From Diphasiastrum complanatum (Eukaryota > Streptophyta > Lycopodiopsida > Lycopodiales > Lycopodiaceae), in contig CM055102.1 of NCBI GenBank assembly GCA_029204225.1, forward strand, positions 29,857,632-29,921,631: 64,000 nt of DNA. The letters run 5' to 3'. The notes below the pieces were generated by a model. That model saw only the letters and a list, made by a program, of their open reading frames with translations. It made no database searches and was not told where the DNA came from. This document shows, piece after piece, positions 43,782-54,660 of the stretch; position 1 is the stretch's first letter, and the number at the start of each line of letters is the position of its first letter. The translations under genes were made by a program, and so were the position numbers.

Positions 43782-44360
43782 ATGGCTAGAGCAGATGATG
43801 AAGCATCTCAGTCCTTACATAATGCAGGTGAAGGTCCTGAAGATCCGCAGTTGAGACAAGGCTCGACTTCGGAGGCTGATAGCCTTTCACATGAATCTAT
43901 TAGGGCAGAGGATGGTAAGGTTGGATCTTCTGATGCTTCTTCTGCCTTGTCAGAGGGTTCTGCAGTTGGTGAAGATGGTGTTGCGGCAGGGGATAAAGGA
44001 GTGGAGGAAGAGGAGGAGGCGGAATGTCCGTTTTGTTTGTTTATGAAAAGCGGCCCTTGCGGAGAGGAGTTTACTAACTGGGAAAAGTGTGTCGAGGATG
44101 CAGAGAAAGACGAGGAGGACATTGTGACAAAATGCTGGCCTGTGACACAGCTCTTGAAAAAGTGCATGGAGTCTAATACCGATTATTATGGAGTTATTCT
44201 ACAGGCAGAGCAGGCGATGGAAGAGCAGGCTGCATTGAGCGAACAAGCTTCAGCGGCTAAAAGTAACGAAGATTCGGGTGAAGAGTCTCTTTCGCAGGAC
44301 TCCCTCAAAGAAACGGATAGCAAACATTCAAAAGAGGATCAAGCTCAATCCAAAGATTAG
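43782..44360 (+). CDS. GCK-domain protein with twin CX9C cysteines
   Basis: An intronless 192-codon gene, ATG at 43782 to TAG at 44360. Residues 1-80 are hydrophilic, Ser/Gly/Glu-rich, ending in an acidic run. Residues 82-150 form a GCK domain: CPFCLFMKSGPC, NWEKCVEDAEKDEEDIVTKC, LLKKCMESNTDYYGVIL. Six cysteines fall at 82, 85, 93, 103, 118 and 128, giving C-x2-C then two C-x9-C pairs. That spacing resembles the twin CX9C fold of intermembrane-space proteins such as the Mia40/CHCHD4 family. The C-terminal tail is Ser/Asp/Lys-rich and looks disordered. No signal peptide or membrane segment is visible. The frame is intact and its codon use is more GC-rich than the flanks. Its cellular role is not established; relation to mitochondrial import is inference from cysteine spacing. 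Confidence 0.9.
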   Translation: MARADDEASQSLHNAGEGPEDPQLRQGSTSEADSLSHESIRAEDGKVGSSDASSALSEGSAVGEDGVAAGDKGVEEEEEAECPFCLFMKSGPCGEEFTNWEKCVEDAEKDEEDIVTKCWPVTQLLKKCMESNTDYYGVILQAEQAMEEQAALSEQASAAKSNEDSGEESLSQDSLKETDSKHSKEDQAQSKD

Positions 44361-46135
44361 AAGGTGGTATGACACGAAGGCTTGACCGGCTTCCTTGCAG
44401 AATTGAACCAAGTTGATATCTCGTCTGATACCTTAAGATGTCTGTTTTGGGTTTATCAGTTCAGTTTACCGATACATTATAAATGTTATCTCGTGGCTAC
44501 ACTTTTAGCATCTGTAGATTTTCTCAATTCCTTGTAGAATTTAGAAATAAGACGATGAGAGTCGGATCGTCACAGTTTTGTAGATCCTGATTTTAAAAGC
44601 TACTCAGGCTTATTTCACATGGAAAATGGATTTATTTTGAGATTTGAAAAAGGCATTTAATTGTTCACACTGTAAACTAGCAATTTGAACTCTTTTTGGG
44701 GCAAAGTGGAATCGGATGAAGGAATTTTTGAACTTGGTCATTATGGGTTCTAGATGCACTCTCTGCCAGAAGTTGATGAGGATGCATTGTTTCTTTAAAT
44801 TTCTACTATTCTTGAAGATTCTTTAGAATGTGGTTGCTTTGCATAAAGATGATGGAAATAATTGATTTTCATCGATTATGATACCAAGCAATTTCCTTTG
44901 TTTGGGCTGTCAAATCATCACATTAGTAGATGAGGTTTGGTGTTTGGCCCAGTTCTTCTTGAGTGATACTCACAATGATGTTTTCCTAGGGAACTTGTAG
45001 TAGCATGCTAAAAAAACCTACATTAGGCTGCCTTCCTTTGTAGGCAAACTTTACTACATTCTATTATCAAAGATAGATCAAAAGGGAGAGAAATGTGGAC
45101 ATTTGTTTGTGCGTGTGACTTGCACCTACTCCAGGGACCTGATAATGCGAGTAGGGATGTCATAGCATTTGTTCCACGTTGTGCATGATGAAGTTGACGG
45201 TGTAAGACATTGTGTTTAGACTCCATAGGGTTGAAGATTGCACGTCTCCTTTGTTATGTCGGGTATTATCTTAGACATAACATCAATAGATATAGATCAT
45301 CAGAATTTGAGTGCAATCTAAGTTTTTGGTCTAAATGGAGAAGGCTTTGAATATTTGAGTTTTTGATTGTATTGTAAACCTCTCTAATGCGACTCTTTGA
45401 ACATTCCACGGTCTTATTGCAATTTGGGTATTATGAAAAGTAGGGCTCGATCGGTAGAGCTTTCAAATTTTCATCTTTGTTTATCAATTAATATGTATGT
45501 TGTTTAAACATGCTTTGTTCTTAATCCTATCAAATGGATGTTTGGCCTAATATGTGACATGTTGAAGATATAAAAAGCTTAGTATAGGGAAATTAGCCTA
45601 ATTCCCAACAAGTCGAAGACTTGAAGCCTATTATAGCTAGTGTAACTTAGTTAGCAACATTAACATAGAATAGGAGTAAGCTAGAGTTAGCCTTAGAGTT
45701 TCTCGTAGAAAGAACTTTTGACATCTTCTATTGTAAGAATGATTGAGTCTGCCCTTCAACTCCAAAGAAGCGATAAAACTCAGTACGGTGGTCATTGTAC
45801 AAATTTATCAAAGCTAATGTGGACATATATCTTTGCATCTAACATGCACATTCTAGGGCAATTGATGATGTGAGTATGGATGTCTTTGCATTTGGTTGAT
45901 GCTCCGCATGATGAAGTTGATGGTCTAAGGCTTTGGGATTGGACTTCATAGTTGAAGATTGTATGTCTCTTCGGTTATGTCGGGCATTAATCTAGACATA
46001 ACATCAATATATTTTGTAAGGCATAGTTACCTCCTTTGATTGTTGAAGATGTCTTGTTTTTTGTATCATTGGTCTAGGTTTTGGTTTGGCTGTGGTCAAC
46101 ATTTATTACTTTTTTTATGTAGTTTCAAACTGAAA

Positions 46136-46188
<53 letters not shown>

Positions 46189-46271
46189 GTTGTTTATTCG
46201 TGCCAAAAGGCATATAAGTTGCAAAGGTACATGTCAAGTGTGTAGTATCAGTGGGAGCGTATGAAACATCT
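44361..46271. other. 3' flank of the GCK gene; diverged direct repeat
   Basis: No second gene is seen. About 200 bp at 45090-45293 recur diverged at 45822-46012, both containing GATGAAGTTGA, TGTCGGG and TAGACATAACATCAATA. The spacing is about 725 bp. This could be the trace of an LTR pair or of a segmental duplication. A GA microsatellite is at 46141-46183. Confidence 0.6.
46141..46183. repeat. (GA)n microsatellite
   Basis: An uninterrupted 43-bp GA run. Confidence 0.97.
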
Positions 46272-46614
46272 CTAAATTAAAAACAAAAAATGCATATAGA
46301 TCTGAAATATTAAAATATAAGTGAAATATAGTATTGTAGATGTCCCCCAAGGAGGTGATGTAATGGTATAGTAATCAATGTCATCATGTCCCGTTGCTAT
46401 TGAAGAAGGATTTGATATGAGCTGATATTGGAGGTATGTTTGGAGTGTGCTATCGTCGTCATGAAGGTCGTATTTGAGGTGTGTGTGCCAAAGGTAGAGA
46501 CAAGTAGCTCTGACTGCAACATGGCATTGAGTGACGTGTCGTCTTTGGTCTCTATGTGTAGGAATGTCATCATCATCAACCTCTATTGACTTTGGATCTG
46601 TCCATGGTCTCCCT

Positions 46615-47061
46615 TTACAAAAGAAGGATGCAATCCGAAGATGTATATATAAGTGACTTTGTTGACCCATCTGACATTTGTCCCATCGCAGAAAGAGCAT
46701 CTCCACAGACAATCTTATGATATTCCACTATGCTGTATAGCTTGTTGGTGTCTTCACACAATAGAGGGATCAGATGAGTCAGATCTTTTGTTGGAGTGGA
46801 TAAACCCATCGAGTCTTGATAGGGGGTTAAGGGAAGAGCAATGTTGGTCTCATTATTATTAGTAGACAAAGAAGGAGAAATAGGGATGGTGTGAGGTAGA
46901 TCAGATCCAAAAACTAGAGCAGGCGTAGCTGGAGATGCAGAAGTCGTTGAGGCTAAAGCGATGGAGTCCGAGGAAGATGGTGCGGTTGGAGGTGATGCCT
47001 GCGATTTTGCAAATGAGCAGGGAGTGGAGCTCCCCGTGCTACATGCATTTTTATTCTTGGC
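46615..47061 (-). CDS. Hypothetical Ser/Thr/Ala/Pro-rich protein, weak
   Basis: From ATG 47061 the minus strand is open to 46615 (about 148 codons). The N-terminal half is low-complexity Ser/Ala/Pro/Thr (PPTAPSSSDSIALASTTSAS). The later part is more globular (TKDLTHLIPLLCEDTNKLYS). The frame also extends 18 codons upstream into repeat DNA. An overlapping frame (46272-46712) continues with an Asp/His-rich sequence. No domain recognised; it could be an exon of an unknown gene or chance. Confidence 0.2.
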   Translation of the reverse strand, partial: AKNKNACSTGSSTPCSFAKSQASPPTAPSSSDSIALASTTSASPATPALVFGSDLPHTIPISPSLSTNNNETNIALPLTPYQDSMGLSTPTKDLTHLIPLLCEDTNKLYSIVEYHKIVCGDALSAMGQMSDGSTKSLIYTSSDCILLL

Positions 47062-47089
47062 CATTTCTACGATCACTGGATTTGAGAGC

Positions 47090-47260
47090 CAGACTTGCCA
47101 TGTGGCAAGCCACATAGGCCTATTATAGGCTTGCGTGGAAGGTCATATAGGCATGACATAGGCTTGATGTTTGCCATGCAGACATGTTGCAGTTTGCCAC
47201 ATAGGCTTGTGTGGCAAGCCAACTAAGCTATGCCATTTAGGTCTGCCATGCAGGCTTGAG

Positions 47261-47321
<61 letters not shown>
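47090..47321. repeat. Isolated macrosatellite unit ending in (GA)n
   Basis: Contains GCCATGTGGCAAGCCACATA, CTTGTGTGGCAAGCCAACTA and CAGGCTTGAGTGGA, followed by (GA)n at 47263-47321. The same order is found in the array at 49201-50550, 1.9 kb to the right. Confidence 0.85.
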
Positions 47322-47323
<2 letters not shown>

Positions 47324-47539
47324 GGGGGGGCATTAGGCCTGCATTTTGAAGCCTTCCCAGCCCTTCATAGCTGATTTATTCTTCATAGAAATGCATTTTT
47401 ATTTCAGCCTTTGGAGTGGGCCCTTAGATGCATGCATGGGGAGGAGGGCCATGCATCCTTTTCCCCTACATGCATCCTCTTCGTCATCTTTTTTATTTTA
47501 AGGCCCCCACCCATGCATAGAAGTGAAACAAAGTTTAAA

Positions 47540-47900
47540 TATATATATAGACTAGTAAAGAGTGCCCGTCGTTGACGGGCAATGGACGACCGACAATCTA
47601 TGTGGCGGTTTGTGGTCGAGACGTGTGGATGATGCTTAGAGCGGGCGATTGATGATTGAAGCCGGACAATGGACGGTCGACGGCCGACAATTTGGGTTAT
47701 GACTGATGGTTTGGATCGAAGGTCAATGGTTTGGGTCAAAAGTTGTCAATGACAATTAGCCAAAATTTTGGGTGGTAGCCAATGGTTTGGGTGGACGGCC
47801 AATGATCGTACAAATATGGTGTGTATTTAGGTGGCCGCCGACGATTTGGATGATGACCGATGATTTTGATGGTGGCTGATCTCGCACATCTCGCATCTCG
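47540..47900. repeat. Degenerate minisatellite of GG-CGACAATTTGGGTGG type
   Basis: A loose repetition of phrases such as GGCCGACAATTTGGGTTATG, GGTCAATGGTTTGGGTC and GGCCGCCGACGATTTGGATG at 25-40 bp spacing. The unit is too diverged for a fixed period by eye. Confidence 0.5.
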
Positions 47901-48099
47901 AATATGTAACATATCTCACACATCTCCGCCATAGTAGGGCTCAAAATTTAACCATGTTCAACAATAGCACAGGGACTATCTTAATAAAATGTTTAACGGG
48001 GCGGTAGGCGATCTGTGTTCGCAATGTCTGTTAACGGGTGGCCCATAGTTCAAAGTGAATATGTTGTTCATGCATGTGGTATGTATATGTGTTTTGTTG

Positions 48100-48960
48100 G
48101 AATTCGATGCTCAGACTCAATGAGCATTCTAAAAGTTGTACAAAACCCAGAAAAAGAATGCTCGAGTTTTCCAGAAGGTCGAAAAATCCAGTGTCGGATT
48201 TTTTCCGACCCAATGTCATCCTTGTCAAAAGGAAATTTTCCGACCCTGGATCGGGTCGGATCGAGGCGGAAATTATCCGGGGGTGTTCAACCTTGGATCG
48301 GGTCGAATCGGGTCTGATAAATCCGACCCATGTGCATATTTTCACCCTAGTATAAATTTTCGACCCTTTGTATATCTTTCGATACTACGTTACTTTTGAC
48401 CCAATGTATAAAATCCGACCCATTGTAAAATCCGATATTGTCGGTCAGAAATCCGAGTCTTTGGAAAAATTCGAGTCTTTGGAAAAATTCGATTCTTGGA
48501 AAAAGTTGGAGTCTTCGGAAAAGCTCGAGTCTTTGGAAAAAAATTCGAGTCTTCGGAAAAAAATTCGGGTCTTCAGAAAAATTCGAGTCTTTGGAAAAAT
48601 TTGGAGTTGACAGTACAAAGGGTCGGATTGTACTCTGGGTCGGAAAAATTCCAAAGGGTCAGAAATATACAAAGGGTCGGAATAAATCCGCTTCGATCCG
48701 ATCGGATCCGATCCAGGGTCGGAAAATCCTTCTTTTCCAAGCTCAGAGTTGGGTCGAAAAAATTCGATCCTCTGGCAAAATTCGAGTCTTTGGAAAAATT
48801 CGAGTCCTCGGCAAAATTCTGAGTTGACAGTATAAAGGGTCGAAAATATACAAAGGGATGGAATAAATCCACCTCGAGGGTTGAAAAATCCTTCTTTGCC
48901 AAGCTCAACATTGGGTCAGAAAAGTTCGATCCTTTGGAAAATTCAAGGCTGATTTTGGAT
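48100..48960. repeat. Minisatellite of GGGTCGGA and TTCGAGTCTTTGGAAAAA motifs
   Basis: 48440-48605 is a run of about nine 17-20-bp units close to TTCGAGTCTTTGGAAAAA. On both sides GGGTCGGA or its complement TCCGACCC recurs many times. A block starting GAGTTGACAGTACAAAGGGT at 48604 is repeated diverged at about 48822, roughly 220 bp later. Long open frames in several phases on both strands result from the repeats. Confidence 0.8.
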
Positions 48961-49198
48961 TGTTTTCTCATTCATATCTATGTTGAATGTATGTAATACT
49001 ATGTGTAGGGTGTGTGTGTATGTGTGTGTATATGCATAGTTGTGTATGTAGTGTGTGTATGTGTGTGTGTAATCAACATTGATTGAATGTGTGTGTGAAG
49101 ATCACTATTTTCATTGTTCTTCCGACTTGAATATCTTCTTTACATGAAGCAGTTGCGGTCCTTGTCAGTTTTGACTAGTGTATGTGTTTAGATGTTTT

Positions 49199-49200
<2 letters not shown>

Positions 49201-49244
<44 letters not shown>

Positions 49245-49528
49245 GGCTCGAAAGTTGCCACATGGCAAGCCACATAGGCTTGCCACGTGTAAAACCATGT
49301 AGGTTTGGGACTTGCCAAGTAGGACTACCATAGGCTTGTGTAGCAGACCACATAGGCATGTCATAGGTCTGCTATTTACCAAGCCTGTCATGGGCTGCCA
49401 TGTGGCAAGCCATGTAGGCCTACCCCATGGCAAGTCATGCAAGCTTGGGGTTTGCCACATGACAAACCACGTAGTTTTAATATAGGCTTACCTGGCAAGT
49501 CAACCATTCTCTGCCACATAGGCCTAAG

Positions 49529-49593
<65 letters not shown>

Positions 49594-50550
49594 GGGGCTC
49601 AAAAGTTGCCACATGGCAAGCCACGTAGGCCTGCCACGTGGAAAACCATGTAGGCTTGGGACTGGCCATGTGGCAAGCCACGTAGGCCTACCATAGGCTT
49701 GTGGGGCTTGCCACATGGCCTACCATAGGCCTGTGTAGTAGGCCACATAGGACTACTATCTACCAAGCCTATAATAGGTTGCCACATGGCAAATCATGCA
49801 AGCTTGGGGTTTGCCACATGGCAAGCCATGTAGGCCTACCATAGGCTTGTGCGGCAAGCCAACTGAGCTCTACCATGTAGGCCTGAGTGGATCCAGAGAG
49901 AGAGAGAGAGAGGTGAGCTCGAAAGCTGACATGTGGCAAGCCATGGAGGTGTACCATAGGCTTGCATGGCAAACCACATAGGCATGGCATAGGCCCCATG
50001 TCTGCCATGCAAGCATGTTGCAGATGCCACATAGGCTTACCATAGGCTTGTGTGGCAAGCCAACCAGGCTCTACCACATAGGCTTGAATGGACCTAGAGA
50101 GAGAAGTAGGTGGGGCTTGTAAGCTACCACATGGCAAGCCACGTAGGCCTGCCAAGTGGAAAACCATGTAGGGTTGGTACTTCCCATATCATAAGCCACG
50201 TAGAACTACCATAGGCTTGTGTAGCAGGCCACATAGGCATGTCATAGATCTAATATCTGTCAATCTTGTCGCAGGCTGCCATGTGGAAAGCCACGTAGGT
50301 CTACCGTCGTGGCAAGTCTTGCAATCTTAGGGTTTGCCACGTGGCAAACCATGTAGGTTTAACATAGTCTTGTGTGGCAAGCCAACCAAGTTTTGCCACG
50401 TAGGCTTGAGTGGACCTAGAGAGAGAAAGAGGTGGGGCTCAAAAGCTGCCACAGGCCTACCATAGGCTTGTGTAGCAGGCCACATAGGCCTGCTATCTAC
50501 CAAGCTTGTCATAGGGCAAGTCATCTATGCCTTCCACGTGGCAAACCGTG
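49201..50550. repeat. Macrosatellite array, each unit with a GA microsatellite
   Basis: Units start with a GA run followed by GGTGGGGCTCGAAAGCTGCC-like sequence. Unit starts are about 49202, 49532, 49893, 50096 and 50417 (spacing 330, 361, 203 and 321 bp). Within a unit the phrases GCCACATGGCAAGCC, ACGTAGGCCTACCATAGGCT and TTGTGTGGCAAGCC recur every 35-60 bp. Each unit ends ...GCCAACCA-x-GCTCT(G/A)CCAC-x-TAGGC-TGAGTGGA. GA run length varies from about 60 bp to under 10 bp among units. Confidence 0.9.
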
Positions 50551-53135
50551 CAGGCTTGGCGAAGGTTCGAATCGGCTTGTTTCGATTCAAATTGGAATCG
50601 CGATTTGATCCAGATCGAATTGCGATTCAGTGAAACATTAGATTGATGTGAGAGTCATATGCCATTTCTCCTTAAGCAAAGCAACTATCACCCTCTTATC
50701 ATTCATTTCCCACTTACGTAAGGCAGGTGTTTTTAAAATTTCCAACTGATTTGAATTGGACCGTTTGACTTGGGCTGATTCGTTCAATTCAAATCGGTCA
50801 TGCTGGGTTTGAGAAACTGTAATATATAAATGTTGAACCAAAACTCAGTGCTCAGCAGCAACTTGAAACATTGAATGCTTAAAACAAGAAATAATTGTCA
50901 AAAAGTGATATGAAACTTTGTCAGGTTTTAGAGATGGACAAGAACACCAAGGGAAGGTATCGAGATGACTCGTGTTGATGAGATCAGAGACTCAAAAGTT
51001 AAACTCATTGATATTAGGCACAAATGAATATCATTGATAACAATGATGTTGCAAACAATTATGTACTAAGCTAGTATAGATCACAATGATGTTGCAAACA
51101 AATATGCACTAAGCTGGTTGTATAAACTAAGAGCACCTCATTACGACATCAAAATGATCATAGGGGGCCACTAAAGAATGCCATGATGAATCGTCTGATT
51201 TCATATGATGTATGCAAGTTTAGTATGTACTTGTATCAATCAAATTACCAATATAAGGAATTGATTTAGAAGTTTGTTCACTTAAGAAAACTGCTTAAAT
51301 GAGTAGATTTTGTGATACGCTCTGAAATTGTAGAATACAAAAAGGCTATTTCTAGGGGCAGTCCTAATTCAAGCCGGAGGTTAAGCTCTAAACAAAAACT
51401 TCATAACACTATCGATTTTAAAAACTAGAGTGGAAAACAAAATGGACTACACTCTAGGAATTAGAGAGCCGGCATACTTCTTGTGGGTTCATCTCTCTCA
51501 AAAAGAACTGAATGAATGAAAATGAATTGCTAATAGAATGCAGAACTTATGTAGGAATGATGCTAGCTAACAGATAATGAATGCTAACCAAAATGATGTT
51601 TTTCCAACAGATGATTAATAACTACTTCTAGCACAAAATGTGCCCAACTGTGAGCTGGAAATTTAGAGTTTGTTAGGCAAACTGTAAGTGGATGTCCTTC
51701 AAGTGAAACTGCAAGTTCTTCAAGCTGTAGATGTGCCTCTTTACGAACGATTATTTGCTGATTTTTGTTCAATTTGGACAGCAATTATGTAGGTAAAATT
51801 GTGGCATCAGAGAGCTTAGACTTTGCGAATTTGTAGGCTGTTTATGAGCAACAATTGAAGATACAAAAGTGAGTGTTATTCAGCAAGTTAGTTCCGGTGT
51901 TTTTGGGCAAGCTAGGGCAGCAGAAAGAGCGCCATCAGACAAATGTTTCAGCCAGTTTTTCGTAGCATTTTAGGTCAGCAAAAAGGAGCATTGAATGCTG
52001 CGGGTTAGGCTGCAGAGCAGGGAAGCAAAATGAATGAGCTTCAGCAAGTTTTTTCAGGCATAAAGCGCACCCTTAATGCTGCTGATTTTCAGCAGATTAG
52101 ATGCCAAAAATGCATTCAATGCAAGCTAGCAACAACAGAGAATCTGTGAGTATTTGGATGCTCCAAATGCGCCATCAGAGGCAGCAGAAAGTCTGAGTTT
52201 AATCTCTGAAAATGTGTGCCCATCAGCAACATTTGTAGGGCTGCAATTAGTGCGACATAAGGCAGGAAATCATAGCACATTCAGCGAGTTTGAGGTAGAA
52301 AAGTGCACCATTTGTAGGTACACGAGTGAGCTAGAACCTCTGAAAATCAATGGTCAACAAGTTTGCCTTGGAGACTAGTGTTTCCACGAACCACGGTTCA
52401 TTGGTGAACGGACCGCGATTTGTCAAAGAATCGATTAGGTCTGATTCAAATAGGAAAGAATCGGACCTAGAAAAAAAAAGTCCAGTTTTTGATTTTGAAT
52501 GATTCTTTGATTGTGACATTAACGATTCTTTGTTTTGGCTTGCCAATATTCTTATTTGTATTCAATTGTCTACCTAGTATGGATGTTTGATGGTGGATCA
52601 TGAATAACTTATAAATTGCAATGTTAAGTGGAAGTTGGAGCATGCGATCTAGTTTGTGAAGTTTGGAATCTGTCCATTCAACATTGTCATGTGCACTTGT
52701 GATTTTGCGAACGTTGAATTGTAATTTCATGCTTCAAGCTTCAGCTTTCTACCAGCAACAGTGAACTTTTGAAATGTGTGTTTTCAATAGCAATCTAACA
52801 TCTATAAGATTTTAGACACATTGTAGACGTTATACATATTCCATTAGATATTTTTTAGCATTATATCTAAAAGAACGCACAAAGAAATCGCCGATTCTTT
52901 TGGAAGGGACCCAGTTCAAAACCACGATTTATGCTGATTTTGGTCGATTCTGAACCGGGTGGAAGCACTATTGGAGACAATTTAACACATGAGGTGAGGG
53001 GCAAAGGCAGTTCTTGTGAAGCTATGATCAGGTCAGCTGAAGGTGATCAAGAGTGTGTTGCATGGCCCAAGGACATTCTTGAGCTTGTGCATTAAAATTT
53101 GTGCGGTTCCATGCAAACTAGTTCTATAGGGGGTT
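50551..53135. other. Repetitive non-coding region
   Basis: 51840-52380 has a diffuse repetition of CAGCA and GCGCCATCAG-like words. Blocks rich in GATTCGAA, CGATTC and GAATCG occur at 50568-50635, 52378-52470 and 52882-52965. A similar block is at 7345-7422. No coding domain is supported, and the frame 52154-52378 is repeat-derived. Confidence 0.45.
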
Positions 53136-54660
53136 TGTTATGGACATACATGTCCATGTGATGGCCATTACATGCATCACTTATACGTTATTATAGTAGC
53201 ACCATTTACTTTTATGTTACTTTCAATATTAGCATGTTATTTGAGATTGTTATTAGTGGACACACACTTTTAATTGTATTTGATAGCCCACGATTTTATT
53301 TCATAGGGTAATTTGGGTCCTAATATATGAATTTCCATATTTTCCTCCAGTTAGTTGAATGGAGGTAGTTTTTGATTAGTATAAATAGCCACTAAGGATC
53401 CTCATTTGGTAGCTTGTTGTGTTTCAAAATTCAGGGTTAGGGTTTTTGGAACGCAAATATAATATTTTACACTTAGTTTTTTACTTTTCTTTGAAATTTT
53501 TAGGGGAGCTTTATAAAAGGGTTGGAAGTATGTTGGTTTATCAGAAATAGGTTGTGAAAGAAGTGCATATTGAGGGAAGCCCTTTTGAAATCCTGAGCTA
53601 TTGCAAGTAATTATCACTTTTAATGCTAGTTGGATCCCAAACTCATGGATGATGAGTGAGGATAAGGATGAACTTGTGAAAGATTAACTTAATGCCCTAC
53701 TTTACAGATAAATTGTCAATAATTTAAAAGTGATATGTATAAATGAGCCCATTTGTCAGGGACCCAAGGGTCCCAAACCCAATTGAAACCGAATGTTGAT
53801 TGGGCCCGTTGACTTGAGTAATGAATCTTTGTCCTGCATGGTTGCCACATGTCGTGTTCTAGGATGTGTGCTAGGCTTGGAGACTCCTTCCTTGGAGGTT
53901 TACAATCGGATTTCCGCAAAAGAAAATTGAATTTTTTTTTCTCCGGCTATACATGCTAAAAAATAAGAGTTACATACACTCTCAACGATAGAACAGAGGA
54001 AGACACAAACTCTCGATGATCATTATAATAAAAATGAGATGGCCAATATTGAAAACAATTAGAGAAATTCATATTTCCAGTTTTCGTTGAGAAGCCCAAA
54101 AGTTTCTTGTTTCAGCTCCTGTTTTACATATTATGGATCTAGAACGAATACACGTGATTTGGCGATTGGAGCAGTTCTTTTACAAAATGATAGATAGATA
54201 GCGTTCAAGAGCAAGAAATTCATTGGACCTCAATTGCAACATACAACTCAGTAAAAGGACTTTTTTTTTTATTGTGATTCATGCACTTCAAACTTGGAGG
54301 CATTATTCATATGGTAATAAATTTGTAGTGTATACAGATCACAAACCTCTAAAATACTTTTGCAATCAAGATAATTTAAGAGATCATAAAACTCGATGGG
54401 CTGAGCTTATCCAAGAATTTGATCATGAGATTTGATACATCAAAGGTAGCTTTTCTCAGAACTAGAGATAGACAATTGAAAAATCGTTTTATCTTTGAGT
54501 GGTTGATCCAATGGAAAGGGACACATTGAGGATGATGATTCATGAGATAGAGTTGAAAGCATAAAGAAAAACCTTCCTAAGTTCCACTTCCGAGGAAATA
54601 AGTAGTTTAAGAGGAGAAGAATGTTATGTTTATATTCAATTTAGAGGATTCAGAATAATC
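53136..54660 (+). mobile_element. Internally deleted gypsy element remnant
   Basis: A TGTTATGGACATACATGTCC LTR-like start at 53136 follows a purine-rich CTATAGGGGG, with a TATA-like AGTATAAATAGCC at 53378-53390. From 54100 to 54480 there is gypsy RNase H: SAPVLHI, VIHALQTWRHYSYGNKFVVY, TDHKPLKYF and WAELIQEFDHEI. It jumps directly to a chromodomain-like LIQWKG ... DDDSWDRVESI at 54480-54590. A purine tract AAGAGGAGAAGAA then precedes a new TGTTATGTTTATATTC start at 54622. The integrase and most of pol have been deleted. LTR ends are uncertain. Confidence 0.6.

Noticed and set aside
43808..44167. 119-codon Ser-rich frame antisense to the GCK gene
   Set aside because: Shadow of the GCK coding strand, since Ser-rich antisense is expected from Glu/Ala-rich sense codons.
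48015..48971. Six or more overlapping frames of 75-132 codons on both strands
   Set aside because: All arise from the GGGTCGGA/TTCGAGTC minisatellite, whose unit lacks stops in several phases.
49165..50167. Met/Ala/Gly/Leu-rich minus-strand frames with repeated GLPCG- or GLRGLP-like peptides
   Set aside because: Translation of the macrosatellite unit; no independent coding evidence.
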